Shown in pieces: positions 11,175 through 20,056 of a stretch of DNA of 64,000 nt. The DNA lies in assembly GCF_003399625.1 (NCBI RefSeq), contig NZ_NBXA01000007.1:186001-250000 (forward strand), read 5' to 3'. Source of the stretch: Subtercola boreus. GTDB taxonomy: Bacteria; Actinomycetota; Actinomycetes; Actinomycetales; Microbacteriaceae. Within the stretch, counting starts at the first letter, position 1; the number at the start of each line of letters is the position of its first letter. The position numbers and the translations under genes were made by a program. The notes below the pieces were generated by a model, which searched no databases, was not told the origin of the DNA, and worked only from the letters and a program-made list of their open reading frames with translations.

Positions 11175-12548
11175 ATGAGTCAGTTGATCGGCACCCTCGT
11201 CATTCTCGGAGCATCCGGAGACCTCTCGGCCCGGCTGCTGCTGCCCGGCCTCGCGCAGCTGTTGACCTCCGAACCCGACCGCCGCCTGACCCTCATCGGA
11301 GCGGGCACAGAGGCTTGGACCGATGAGGAGTGGCACAAGGTCGTCACCACCTCTTTCGCTGAAGTGAACGCTTCGGGCGAGACGGTCGCGGGCATCCTGA
11401 AGGATTCGCACTACTTCCAGGCCGACGTCACGAAGCCGGATGACCTGCAGATGATCCTCGATGCCTGCGACGGTGTGCCCGCGATCTATTTCGCGCTTCC
11501 GCCGGCCGTCGCGGCACTGGCCTGTGAGGCGCTGGCGTCGGTGAAGCGGCCCGATGGCCTCACGCTCGCCCTCGAGAAGCCGTTCGGCACCGACGAGCAG
11601 AGCGCGATCGCCCTGAACGAGCTGCTGCTGAAGCTGGTGCCCGAGGAGCAGGTGCACCGGGTCGACCACTTCCTCGGCCGGTCCACCGTGCTGAACCTCC
11701 TGGGCCTGCGTTTCGCGAACCGCATCTTCGAGCCGGTCTGGAATGCCGAGCACATCGAGAAGATCGAGATCATCTACGACGAGCAGCTGGCGCTCGAGGG
11801 CCGCGCGCGCTACTACGACAAGGCGGGTGCGCTGGTCGACATGGTCCAGAGCCACCTGCTGCAGGTGATGGCGGTCGTGGCGATGGAGCCGCCGTCGACA
11901 CTGCAGTCGAACGACCTGCGCGACGCCAAGCAGCTCGTGCTGCGGGCCACTCAGGTCTGGCAGGGAGACGCCATAGCGGCGTCGAGGCGCGCCCGGTACA
12001 CGTCGGGGGAGGTGCAGGGGCGGCAGTTGCCGTCGTACGTCGACGAGGCGGGTGTCGACCCGAGCCGTGAGACCGAGACGCTGGCCGAGGTCACCTTCGA
12101 GGTGAACACGTGGCGCTGGGCGGGCATCCCGTTCACGCTGCGCTCGGGCAAGGCGCTGGCGGAGCGACGCCGGGAGATCGTGATCACGTTCCGGCCGGCC
12201 AGGCAGCTGCCGGTGGGGCTGAAGGGGCACAACGACCCCACGGTGCTGCGCGTGTTCCTGGCACCGGATGAGATGTCGCTCGAGATCAACATCAACGGCC
12301 CGGGCGACCCCTACGAGCTGGAACGCATCAGCCTCGACGCGCACTTCGGCGACGGGCAGCTGCTGGCGTACCGCGAAGTGCTGGCGGGCATCCTCGACGG
12401 CGACTCATCGCTGTCGGTGCGGGGCGACTCCGCGGTGGAGGGCTGGCGGATCGTGGCACCCATCGTGGAGGCGTGGAGGCACGACGAGGTTCCGATCGAC
12501 GACTATCACGCCGGCACGGAGGGTCCGACCTTCTGGCCGCGGATCTGA
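11175..12548 (+). CDS. zwf: Glucose-6-phosphate dehydrogenase family protein
   Basis: A 457-residue G6PD-family enzyme (glucose 6-phosphate to 6-phosphogluconolactone, NADP-dependent). The N-terminal nucleotide-binding motif is ILGASGDLSARLLLPGL. The substrate-binding signature reads HRVDHFLGRS, a divergent form of the usual RIDHYLGKE. The EKPFGTD lysine is kept. No opcA, tal, tkt or pgl neighbour is present, so this may be a second, divergent paralogue rather than the housekeeping zwf. TAGGGT ends six bases before the ATG (leaderless geometry). Substrate specificity should be taken as likely, not proven. Confidence 0.85.
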   Translation: MSQLIGTLVILGASGDLSARLLLPGLAQLLTSEPDRRLTLIGAGTEAWTDEEWHKVVTTSFAEVNASGETVAGILKDSHYFQADVTKPDDLQMILDACDGVPAIYFALPPAVAALACEALASVKRPDGLTLALEKPFGTDEQSAIALNELLLKLVPEEQVHRVDHFLGRSTVLNLLGLRFANRIFEPVWNAEHIEKIEIIYDEQLALEGRARYYDKAGALVDMVQSHLLQVMAVVAMEPPSTLQSNDLRDAKQLVLRATQVWQGDAIAASRRARYTSGEVQGRQLPSYVDEAGVDPSRETETLAEVTFEVNTWRWAGIPFTLRSGKALAERRREIVITFRPARQLPVGLKGHNDPTVLRVFLAPDEMSLEININGPGDPYELERISLDAHFGDGQLLAYREVLAGILDGDSSLSVRGDSAVEGWRIVAPIVEAWRHDEVPIDDYHAGTEGPTFWPRI

Positions 12549-12580
12549 CGCCTGCCTGCCCGGAGTCCGGCGGGTGGCAG

Positions 12581-13279
12581 TTACCGGCCGGCGTCGACCA
12601 GATGGGTGCGCACGGCCGCGATGGGCGCGGGCATCGCGATCTCGCCGGTCTCGTCGAGCACGGTGAGGGCTGCGGCGAGGTCGGCCGAGACGGGAACGGC
12701 GACGATGGGTGCCAGCGGCGGCGCGGACACCTCCGCGGCTGACTCGGCTGCGGAGGCGCCCAGCGCAACGACCGGCGCCGCGGCGGCCGGCACCGAAACG
12801 ACCGGCGCCGCGGCGGCCCCCACCGAAGCGACCGGCGCTGCGCTGACGATCGGTGCAGCGAGATCGGCCTCAGCAGCGAAGGCCCGAGCAGCGTGGCTCC
12901 CGACACGAATCTCGACAGGAGCCTCCGCTGGGGCGGCGAGGGGGTGTGCGGGCAGCGCGCGGGTCTCCGCGAACGCCGAGGTGGCGGCGACGAACGAACC
13001 CCCGAGCGGCGCGGGAGCCACCAGTGGCACGGCCTGGTGGTTGATGAGGGTACTGACGATGTCGTGGGCGACCGAGGAGGCGAGCATCGTGTGGAAGATG
13101 TCGTCGGTGTCGCTGTTCGCGCGCCGGGTGATCGCGTAGGAGCCGAGCGGGCCGAAGTTCGCGTGCAGAGTCTGGTTCACAAGCTCGTAGAGCCGCTCTG
13201 ACGACATCGGGTTCTGCACCGCTTGAGCCTCGAGCCGGGCTCGTTCCGCTCGTGCCTTGCGCCGCCAACCAATCATCAT
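12581..13279 (-). CDS. Hypothetical Ala/Val-rich protein
   Basis: A 232-residue protein. The first 75 residues look folded: a basic helix MMIGWRRKARAERARLEAQ, then SSERLYELVNQTLHANFGPLG and a conserved-looking block around DTDDIFHTMLASSVAHDIV. The remainder is a long alanine, proline and valine-rich region with repeated APVVSVPAAAAP-like stretches. No signal peptide or membrane span is convincing. An AGAAGGG site precedes the start. The family is not recognised. Confidence 0.6.
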   Translation of the reverse strand: MMIGWRRKARAERARLEAQAVQNPMSSERLYELVNQTLHANFGPLGSYAITRRANSDTDDIFHTMLASSVAHDIVSTLINHQAVPLVAPAPLGGSFVAATSAFAETRALPAHPLAAPAEAPVEIRVGSHAARAFAAEADLAAPIVSAAPVASVGAAAAPVVSVPAAAAPVVALGASAAESAAEVSAPPLAPIVAVPVSADLAAALTVLDETGEIAMPAPIAAVRTHLVDAGR

Positions 13280-13369
13280 GAGCCCTTCTCACCGCACCGT
13301 TCAGACAAGTCTGGCCGCTGGGCCGCCCGATCGCCGTCGGGACACGCCGGAAGAGTGCTTCGGGCCCTG

Positions 13370-13564
13370 CTACTTCTCGTTCAACTCGCGGGCTTCGCGG
13401 TCATCCTGCTGCACACTGCCGACCGCCAGCGCGACGGTGAGGGCCCAGCTGACCCACATGAGAACGAGGCGCCAGTCGCGGGGCCCCCGTCGCGTGGTCT
13501 GGATCACGGCGAAGCCGCTCGCGATCGCTCCGATGATGCTGCTGTTGAAGATGAACTTGCGCAT
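13370..13564 (-). CDS. Small two-span membrane protein
   Basis: A 64-residue protein with a short hydrophobic N-terminal helix (residues 4-21), a basic loop TRRGPRDWR, a second helix (about 32-50) and a charged tail. TAGGTT ends six bases before the ATG, matching the leaderless geometry seen for many neighbours. The reading frame ends 90 bases after the end of the next minus-strand gene. Function unknown. Confidence 0.6.
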   Translation of the reverse strand: MRKFIFNSSIIGAIASGFAVIQTTRRGPRDWRLVLMWVSWALTVALAVGSVQQDDREARELNEK

Positions 13565-13573
13565 GACACCAAC

Positions 13574-14461
13574 CTACTTGTTCGACGCGTCCCTCGCCCG
13601 AGCCTTGACAGCCTTCCTGTCGGCCTTCTCGGCCTTCTTCTGCGTGCGCTTCTTCAGCGGCTTCGGCGTCTGTTCCCACGCCTCCTGCCGGCCGAACGCG
13701 AGCGTCTCCCTGAGCATCCGGAGCCGTTCCTCCTCGGTCTTCGCCTTGCGGGTGTTCACCTCGGCGACGACGCTGCCGTCCCAGTCGTTCGCCGAGAGGA
13801 ATGCGAGCACCTCCTGCACCGGCTGCCCGCCGTACCCCGGCAGGAGGTGCTCGTCGAAGACACGGCCCTCATCGAGCGAACCCGATCCGTCGCAGAGGTG
13901 CACGTGCCGCAGGCGCGGTCCGAGCGCCTCGGCCATCTCGAGCGAGTCCCGCCCCGACAGCGCGGCGTGCGAGAAGTCGAGGGTGACGGCGGCGCAGTCC
14001 ATCACCACCGGGTCCCAGCCCGGGGAGTAGGCCGCAAGGCTCGAGCCCTTGACCTTCCAGGGGAACATGTTCTCTACCGCGATCTCGACGCCGTAGGTCT
14101 CGGTGGTCTCCTGCACGATGCGGAGGAAGTTCTCGGCGTACCCCGACTGCCAGCGGAACGGTGGATGCACGACCACCGCGCTCGCACCGACTGCTCTGGC
14201 GAGGTCGGCCGACTTCTCGAGCTTCACCTTCGGATCCCTGCCCCAGACGAAGTGCGTGAGCAGCAGCACCGGGGCGTGGATCGAGAGGATCGGCATCCCG
14301 TACTTCTCGCTGAGAGCGAGCAGGGTGTCGGGGGACTGGGTGACCTCATCGCGGGTGACCATGACTTCGACCCCGTCATAGCCCGCCAGGCTCGCACAAC
14401 GGAAGCCCTCTTCGACCCCCAGCGGATAGACGCACGAAGTGCTCATGCCGATACGCATCAT
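13574..14461 (-). CDS. Sugar phosphate isomerase/epimerase (xylose isomerase-like TIM barrel)
   Basis: A 295-residue AP-endonuclease-2/xylose-isomerase-like TIM barrel. Metal-site segments are seen as SIHAPV, IAVENMFPW, LDFSHAAL, RHVHLCDG and VVAEVNTR, the usual order of E/D/H ligands on successive strands. The C-terminus is a basic KKRTQKKAEKADRK tail. The start is taken as 14461 (MMRIGMS) or 14458; TATCGT lies seven bases upstream. It is divergent from otsA. The substrate is unknown; members act as ketose epimerases, isomerases or inosose-type enzymes. Confidence 0.85.
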   Translation of the reverse strand: MMRIGMSTSCVYPLGVEEGFRCASLAGYDGVEVMVTRDEVTQSPDTLLALSEKYGMPILSIHAPVLLLTHFVWGRDPKVKLEKSADLARAVGASAVVVHPPFRWQSGYAENFLRIVQETTETYGVEIAVENMFPWKVKGSSLAAYSPGWDPVVMDCAAVTLDFSHAALSGRDSLEMAEALGPRLRHVHLCDGSGSLDEGRVFDEHLLPGYGGQPVQEVLAFLSANDWDGSVVAEVNTRKAKTEEERLRMLRETLAFGRQEAWEQTPKPLKKRTQKKAEKADRKAVKARARDASNK

Positions 14462-14644
14462 GGGGCTGACGATAGTCGCCCGACCTGAACACTGCGCCAG
14501 TTTCGGGGCGATCTTCCGCGAAATTAGTGGCGGCTGGTACCGTGAAGACGGAACGCCCGCGGGCATCCTCCCGCCGACAATCGAACGGATCCTGTCATCT
14601 CCTCTGCCAGCACATCGGCGCGAACCGGCCAGTACGACCTCGTC

Positions 14645-16297
14645 GTGGTCTCCAATCGACTGCCCGTCGACAAAGTGATCGCCGACGACGGCACCGAGAC
14701 CTGGCGCGGCTCACCCGGGGGCCTCGTCACGGCGCTCGAACCGATCATGCGTGCCAGCGAAGGCGCCTGGGTCGGCTGGGCCGGAGTCGCCGACGATGCC
14801 TCGGAGCCCTTCGAACACGACGGCATCTCGATCGTTCCCGTGACACTCAGTGCAGACGAGGTCGAGTTCTACTACGAAGGCTTCTCGAACGACACGCTCT
14901 GGCCGCTCTACCACGACGTGATCGCCCCGCCCACGTACCACCGCGACTGGTGGGAGTCGTACCTCGAGGTGAACCAGCGATTCGCGGATGCGGCGGCCGC
15001 CACGGCCGCCGACGGAGCAACGGTGTGGGTGCAGGACTACCAGCTGCAGCTCGTGCCGAAGATGCTGCGGGAGATCCGTCCCGACCTCGTGATCGGGTTC
15101 TTCAATCACATTCCGTTCCCGGCATACGGGATCTTCTCGCAGCTGCCGTGGCGCACCCAGATCATCGAGGGCCTGCTGGGTGCCGATGTGATCGGCTTCC
15201 AGCGGGTGGCGGATGCCGGCAACTTCAGCCGTGCGGTGCGCCGCCTCCTCGGGTTCTCGACCAAGGGCACCACCATCGAGGTGCCGATCGAGGACGCCGC
15301 CGAGGTCGAGGGGCGACCGAACCGCACGAGGGTCTCCCGTCGGGGGCAGCATGTGCGAACGGTCACGGCCCGCGCGTTCCCGATCTCCATCGACACCGAG
15401 AGTTTCGTCGAACTCGCCCACCGGCCCGACGTGCAGGCCCGCGCGAAGGAGATCCGGCAGGAGCTCGGAAATCCCGACGTTGTGCTGCTCGGTGTCGACA
15501 GACTCGACTACACCAAGGGCATCGGCCACCGGCTGAAGGCCTACGGCGAGCTGCTCGAAGACGGCAAGATCGATGTCGCTCACGCCAGCCTCATCCAGGT
15601 GGCGAGCCCCAGCCGCGAGCGCGTCAAGACGTACATGCAGCTCAGGGATGAGATCGAACTCACCGTCGGGCGGATCAACGGCGACTTCTCGACCATCAGC
15701 CATTCCGCGATCAGCTACCTGCACCAGGGCCGCCCCCGCGAGGAGATGGCGGCGCTCTACCTCGCCGCCGACATCATGCTCGTCACGGCCCTCCGCGACG
15801 GTATGAACCTGGTCGCGAAGGAATATGTCGCCTCTCGCTTCGACAACGGCGGCGTGCTGGTGCTGAGCGAGTTCGCGGGAGCCGCCGACGAGTTGAAGCA
15901 GGCGCTGCTCGTCAACCCGCACGACATCCAGGGCCTCAAGGAGGCGATCATGAAGGCGATCGCCATGCCGCAGAGTGAGCGCGCCAGGCGCATGCGCGCC
16001 CTCCGCAGGCGGGTGATCGAATTCGATGTCGCGAGGTGGTCGAAGTCCTTCCTCGACGAGCTCGCCGACCTGACACACGCCCCGAGCGCGAGCGAGGCCT
16101 CCGATGCGGCCGACGCCCTGTCTGACGCGGCCGACGACGAGGCGAAGGCCAACGCGTCGTCGAGCGTGCGGACGGCCCGCACGGCGCAACCGGATGCCCG
16201 GGCGAATCGTACCGGCACCGAGCATCCGTCCGGCACCGAGCATCCGACCGGCACCGAGCATCCGACCGGCACCGAGGCGGGTGGATCGCAGAAGTGA
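14645..16297 (+). CDS. otsA: Trehalose-6-phosphate synthase
   Basis: A GT20 retaining glycosyltransferase joining UDP-glucose and glucose 6-phosphate to trehalose 6-phosphate. Core motifs present: VVSNRLPVD, the WVQDYQLQLVPKMLR region, FFNHIPFPAYGIF, VDRLDYTKGI and DGMNLVAKEYVA. GTG 14645 is the only ATG/GTG/TTG start available, yet it lies inside the first beta strand: homologous-looking sequence (QYDLV) continues upstream in frame to a stop at 14543. An ATC at 14597 may be the true start. The C-terminal 70 residues are Ala/Ser-rich and contain GTEHPT repeats. It overlaps otsB by 4 bp (GTGA), so translation is coupled. Confidence 0.93.
   Translation: MVSNRLPVDKVIADDGTETWRGSPGGLVTALEPIMRASEGAWVGWAGVADDASEPFEHDGISIVPVTLSADEVEFYYEGFSNDTLWPLYHDVIAPPTYHRDWWESYLEVNQRFADAAAATAADGATVWVQDYQLQLVPKMLREIRPDLVIGFFNHIPFPAYGIFSQLPWRTQIIEGLLGADVIGFQRVADAGNFSRAVRRLLGFSTKGTTIEVPIEDAAEVEGRPNRTRVSRRGQHVRTVTARAFPISIDTESFVELAHRPDVQARAKEIRQELGNPDVVLLGVDRLDYTKGIGHRLKAYGELLEDGKIDVAHASLIQVASPSRERVKTYMQLRDEIELTVGRINGDFSTISHSAISYLHQGRPREEMAALYLAADIMLVTALRDGMNLVAKEYVASRFDNGGVLVLSEFAGAADELKQALLVNPHDIQGLKEAIMKAIAMPQSERARRMRALRRRVIEFDVARWSKSFLDELADLTHAPSASEASDAADALSDAADDEAKANASSSVRTARTAQPDARANRTGTEHPSGTEHPTGTEHPTGTEAGGSQK
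16211..16276 (+). repeat. 18-bp in-frame minisatellite at the 3' end of otsA
   Basis: About three and a half tandem copies of an 18-bp unit (ACCGGCACCGAGCATCCG), coding GTEHP(S/T) repeats in the OtsA tail outside the catalytic domain. Confidence 0.85.
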
Positions 16298-17109
16298 GCG
16301 GAATCATCGACGTCGATACCGATGAACTCGTCGCGAAGCTGACGGAGCTGGCCCGAACCCGGCAGTTGCTCGTCGCCCTCGACTTCGACGGCACGCTGGC
16401 GCCCGAGGTGGATGATCCCCAGCACGCCCGCGCCCTGCCCGAGGCCCGCGCAGCGGTGCTGAGACTGCTCGCCCTCCCCGCCACGCGGGTCGCCCTCATC
16501 TCGGGCCGCGCCATGGAGAGCCTCGAATACGTGGCGAACCTGCCCGACTCCGTGCTGCTGGTCGGGTCGCACGGCGTCGAGTTCCGGCTCGACACCCCCG
16601 ACGCGACGGTCGACCTCGACACGGCCGAGCTCGAACAGGTCGATGTGCTGAGCGAGCTGCTCGAAGACGTCGCGGCGGGCCTCGACCAGGTCTGGATCGA
16701 GCCGAAGCCCGCGGGCTTCGCCCTGCACACCCGGCTCGCGACCGAGCGGGACTCCCGTATCGCCCACCTGCAGGCGCTCAGCGAGACCCAGGCGGAGATC
16801 GCCGGGCTCACCGTTCGCGAAGGCAAGAATGTTCTCGAGTTCTCGGTGCGGAGCGCCACGAAGGGTGAGGCCCTGCTGCACCTGAAGGAGTACGCCAAGG
16901 CGACGGCGGTGCTCTATGCGGGCGACGACGTCACCGACGAGGATGCCTTCGCGGTGCTCGGCTCGCGCGACTTCGGGCTGAAGAGCGGGCCGGGAAAGAC
17001 GATCGCCGAGTTCCGGGTGGCCGATCCGCGCGAGGTGGCGGGCGTACTCACGCTGCTCGCCGACCTGCGGGCGACGGCGTTCGAGTCCGGTGTGCCCGGC
17101 CGGGCCTGA
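16294..17109 (+). CDS. otsB: Trehalose-phosphatase
   Basis: A 271-residue HAD-superfamily phosphatase that removes phosphate from trehalose 6-phosphate. Motif I is LDFDGTLAPE (nucleophile and acid aspartates), motif II is ISGRAME, and the C-terminal acidic motif is YAGDDVTDEDAF. The GTG start overlaps the otsA stop as GTGA. Together they form the OtsAB trehalose route for osmotic and desiccation protection. Confidence 0.95.
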   Translation: MSGIIDVDTDELVAKLTELARTRQLLVALDFDGTLAPEVDDPQHARALPEARAAVLRLLALPATRVALISGRAMESLEYVANLPDSVLLVGSHGVEFRLDTPDATVDLDTAELEQVDVLSELLEDVAAGLDQVWIEPKPAGFALHTRLATERDSRIAHLQALSETQAEIAGLTVREGKNVLEFSVRSATKGEALLHLKEYAKATAVLYAGDDVTDEDAFAVLGSRDFGLKSGPGKTIAEFRVADPREVAGVLTLLADLRATAFESGVPGRA

Positions 17110-17194
17110 TGCGCGGCACCGCCTGGCCCGCGGCACTGCCGGGCCAGCGATTCTTCCGGGCCCGCGACACTGCCTGATCCGCGATACTGGCGGT

Positions 17195-18241
17195 ATGGAT
17201 CCCGGTGCCCTCGCAGCTCTGCCGCTGGTGCTCGCCGGGGTGCTGCTGGTGAGCGGAGTGCTGAAGATCGGCGACCGCACGAACACGGCCGCCAGCATGG
17301 TCGAACTCCGGGTGCCGTTCGCCGACCGGGCCGGCTGGTTCGCCGCGTGGCAGCCGTGGCTCGAGATCGTCCTGGGCGTGGCGCTCGTCGCCCTGCCGGG
17401 CTGGGGAGCACTGGCCGCCGGCGGGGTCGCGGCCGTGTTCTTTGCAGCGCTGACGGTGTTCGTGCTCCGCGCCGCGCTCGCGCCGGGCGACGTGCACTGC
17501 AACTGTTTCGGCGCGCTCAGCCGGGAGCCGGTCGGCTGGCTGACCGTGCTCCGGAACCTCGTGCTGACCGGGGCTTCCGTGCTGGTTGCCGTCGGCGTGA
17601 GCGGCACAAGGGGGTTCCTTGCGACGGTGCAGGGATTCGACCGACAGTCCGTTACGTGGCTGGTCGTGGTGACCGTGGGGGTCGCGGCGTTCGCGGTGCT
17701 GTGGTTCGCCGGGCGGCGCCCGACGGGAGGGCCCCGCCGGGCATCCGGAGCCCGCGGCGTGCCCGGAACGGCAACCGACGCCACCGGATTCGACACCATC
17801 GGGTTCGACACCACGAGCTTCGACGCCACCGGGTTCGACACCTCCGAGGAGGAACTCGTCACTCCCCAGGGCGAGGTGCAGCGAGTGCGCCAGCTCGTCG
17901 GCGACCGTGCCACGCTGCTGGTCTTCGTGCAGGCCGACTGTCATGCCTGCAGCACGGTCGTGGCCCGACTGCCCGAATGGGCGGCCGCCCTCGAACCCGC
18001 CGTGTCGATCCGCGTCGCCACGTCGGCCACACCCGGGGAGCTCTCGGAGACCTACCCGGAGGTCGCCGATTCCGCCCTCCACGCCGCGCGGGGCCTCCGC
18101 CGGGCACTCGGCATCGACATGCTCCCCGCCGCGGTGCTCCTCGGAACGGATCGCAGAGTCGCCGCGGGTCCCGTGCTCGGGCCCGATGAGATCGAAGCCC
18201 TCGTCGGCGGCATCGGCGAGGCGCTGGCCCAGAACGCCTAG
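17195..18241 (+). CDS. MauE/DoxX-like membrane domain fused to a thioredoxin-like domain
   Basis: A 348-residue membrane protein. The first 175 residues hold about five hydrophobic helices of the MauE/DoxX type, with a CNCFG pair in the loop after helix 3 (HCNCFGALS). A linker with GFDT(T/I) repeats (about 195-215) follows, then a thioredoxin-like domain with CHAC (ADCHACSTVV, about 245). MauE is needed for disulfide-rich methylamine dehydrogenase; related proteins are redox partners of membrane or exported proteins. GATACT ends six bases before ATG 17195. A thiol-disulfide relay role is inferred from the two cysteine pairs. Confidence 0.8.
   Translation: MDPGALAALPLVLAGVLLVSGVLKIGDRTNTAASMVELRVPFADRAGWFAAWQPWLEIVLGVALVALPGWGALAAGGVAAVFFAALTVFVLRAALAPGDVHCNCFGALSREPVGWLTVLRNLVLTGASVLVAVGVSGTRGFLATVQGFDRQSVTWLVVVTVGVAAFAVLWFAGRRPTGGPRRASGARGVPGTATDATGFDTIGFDTTSFDATGFDTSEEELVTPQGEVQRVRQLVGDRATLLVFVQADCHACSTVVARLPEWAAALEPAVSIRVATSATPGELSETYPEVADSALHAARGLRRALGIDMLPAAVLLGTDRRVAAGPVLGPDEIEALVGGIGEALAQNA
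17782..17846 (+). repeat. 15-bp repeats coding GFDTT-like units
   Basis: Four imperfect copies of an ACCGGGTTCGACACC-type unit form the linker between the membrane and thioredoxin domains of the surrounding gene. Confidence 0.7.
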
Positions 18242-18285
18242 ACCGACCGCCAAAAAGTGCTCCTTCGAGGTTCTAAACTCGTAAC

Positions 18286-19980
18286 ATGCCCGAAATAGAC
18301 ATGAAGCCGCGTTCGCGCGTCGTCACCGACGGAATCGAAGCCACGACCTCACGCGGAATGCTCCGTGCGGTCGGCATGGGCGATGCCGACTGGGACAAGC
18401 CGCAGATCGGCATTGCGAGCTCCTGGAACGAGATCACCCCCTGCAACCTCTCCCTCGACAGGCTTGCGCAGGCCTCCAAGGAGGGTGTGCACTCCGGCGG
18501 GGGATACCCCCTGCAGTTCGGCACCATCTCCGTCTCCGACGGCATCTCGATGGGCCACGAGGGCATGCACTTCTCGCTCGTCTCGCGTGAGGTCATCGCC
18601 GACAGTGTCGAGACCGTCATGCAGGCCGAGCGCCTCGACGGCAGTGTGCTGCTCGCGGGCTGCGACAAGTCGCTTCCCGGCATGCTGATGGCCGCGGCCC
18701 GCCTCGACCTCGCCAGCGTGTTCCTCTACGCCGGGTCGATCGCGCCGGGCTGGGTCAAGCTCAGCGACGGCACCGAGAAGGACATCACGATCATCGACTC
18801 CTTCGAGGCCGTCGGCGGCGTCAAGGCCGGCACGATGAGCGTCGAGGATGCCAAGCGCATCGAGTGCGCCTTCGCCCCGGGCGAGGGTGCCTGCGGCGGC
18901 ATGTACACCGCCAACACGATGGCCTCCGTCGCCGAGGCTCTCGGCATGAGCCTGCCGGGCAGCGCGTCGCCGGCCTCAGCCGACCGCCGCCGCGACTACT
19001 TCGCGCACCGCTCGGGCGAGGCCGTCGTGAACATGCTGCGCCTCGGCATCACGACCCGCGACATCCTCACCAAGGATGCGTTCGAGAACGCGATCGCCGT
19101 CGCCATGGCCCTCGGCGGATCGACGAACGTCATCCTCCACCTGCTCGCGATCGCCTACGAGGCCGAGGTCGACCTCACGATCGACGACTTCAACCGCATC
19201 GGCGACACCATCCCGCATCTCGCCGACATGAAGCCGTTCGGCAGGTACGTGATGAACGACCTCGATCGCCAGGGTGGTCTCCCGGTGCTCATGAAGGCGC
19301 TGCTGGATGCCGGGCTCATGCACGGCGATGCGCTCACCGTCACGGGCAAGACCCTCGCCGAGAACCTCGCGGAGATCGACCCGCCGACGCTCGACGGCAA
19401 GGTGCTCCGAACGCTCGACAACCCGATCCACCCCACCGGCGGCCTCACCGTGCTGAAGGGCACGCTGGCCCCCGAGGGCGGCGTCGTCAAGACCGCCGGA
19501 TTCGACGCGAGCGTGTTCGAGGGCCCCGCGAAGGTCTTCGAGCGCGAACGCGCGGCGATGGATGCCCTCACCAACGGTGAGATCAAGCACGGCGACGTGG
19601 TGGTCATCCGCTACGAGGGCCCGAAGGGCGGCCCCGGCATGCGGGAGATGCTCGCGATCACCGCGGCCATCAAGGGCGCCGGGCTCGGCAAAGATGTACT
19701 ACTCTTGACAGACGGCAGATTCTCAGGCGGCACAACCGGCCTGTGCATCGGCCACATAGCACCCGAAGCGGTCGACGCAGGTCCGATCGCCTTCGTGCGC
19801 GATGGTGATCTGATTCGGGTCGATATCGCAGCTCGCTCGCTCGACCTACTCGTCGACACGTCAGAGCTAGCAGCCCGCCGTGACGGCTGGGCTCCGCTCC
19901 CCCCGCGCTATACCCGTGGCGTCCTGGCCAAATACTCGAAACTCGTGCATTCAGCTGCAGAAGGCGCGATCACCGGGTAA
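18286..19980 (+). CDS. ilvD: Dihydroxy-acid dehydratase
   Basis: A 564-residue IlvD that dehydrates 2,3-dihydroxy-isovalerate and -methylvalerate in valine/isoleucine synthesis. Fe-S ligand regions are seen as [11 protein letters not shown] and [17 protein letters not shown]. The C-terminal signature [18 protein letters not shown] is present. TAAACT (18274-18279) ends six bases before the ATG, so the transcript is probably leaderless. The 3' part from about 19690 uses more A/T-rich codons than the rest. It is followed by ilvB-ilvN-ilvC. Confidence 0.97.
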   Translation: MPEIDMKPRSRVVTDGIEATTSRGMLRAVGMGDADWDKPQIGIASSWNEITPCNLSLDRLAQASKEGVHSGGGYPLQFGTISVSDGISMGHEGMHFSLVSREVIADSVETVMQAERLDGSVLLAGCDKSLPGMLMAAARLDLASVFLYAGSIAPGWVKLSDGTEKDITIIDSFEAVGGVKAGTMSVEDAKRIECAFAPGEGACGGMYTANTMASVAEALGMSLPGSASPASADRRRDYFAHRSGEAVVNMLRLGITTRDILTKDAFENAIAVAMALGGSTNVILHLLAIAYEAEVDLTIDDFNRIGDTIPHLADMKPFGRYVMNDLDRQGGLPVLMKALLDAGLMHGDALTVTGKTLAENLAEIDPPTLDGKVLRTLDNPIHPTGGLTVLKGTLAPEGGVVKTAGFDASVFEGPAKVFERERAAMDALTNGEIKHGDVVVIRYEGPKGGPGMREMLAITAAIKGAGLGKDVLLLTDGRFSGGTTGLCIGHIAPEAVDAGPIAFVRDGDLIRVDIAARSLDLLVDTSELAARRDGWAPLPPRYTRGVLAKYSKLVHSAAEGAITG

Positions 19981-20056
19981 GGCACCTCCGTCCGGCCCAA
20001 CCGCCGCCTGTCCCAGGGCGCACAGGCCGGTCACCATCGTCAAAGGATCCCCTCTT

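Noticed and set aside
16211-16276. Regular 18-bp repeats that could suggest a CRISPR array
   Set aside because: Units are contiguous, in frame and without spacers; no cas genes are present in the window.
15757-17913. A 718-codon minus-strand open frame under otsA-otsB
   Set aside because: Serine/threonine/arginine-rich shadow; otsA and otsB are certain.
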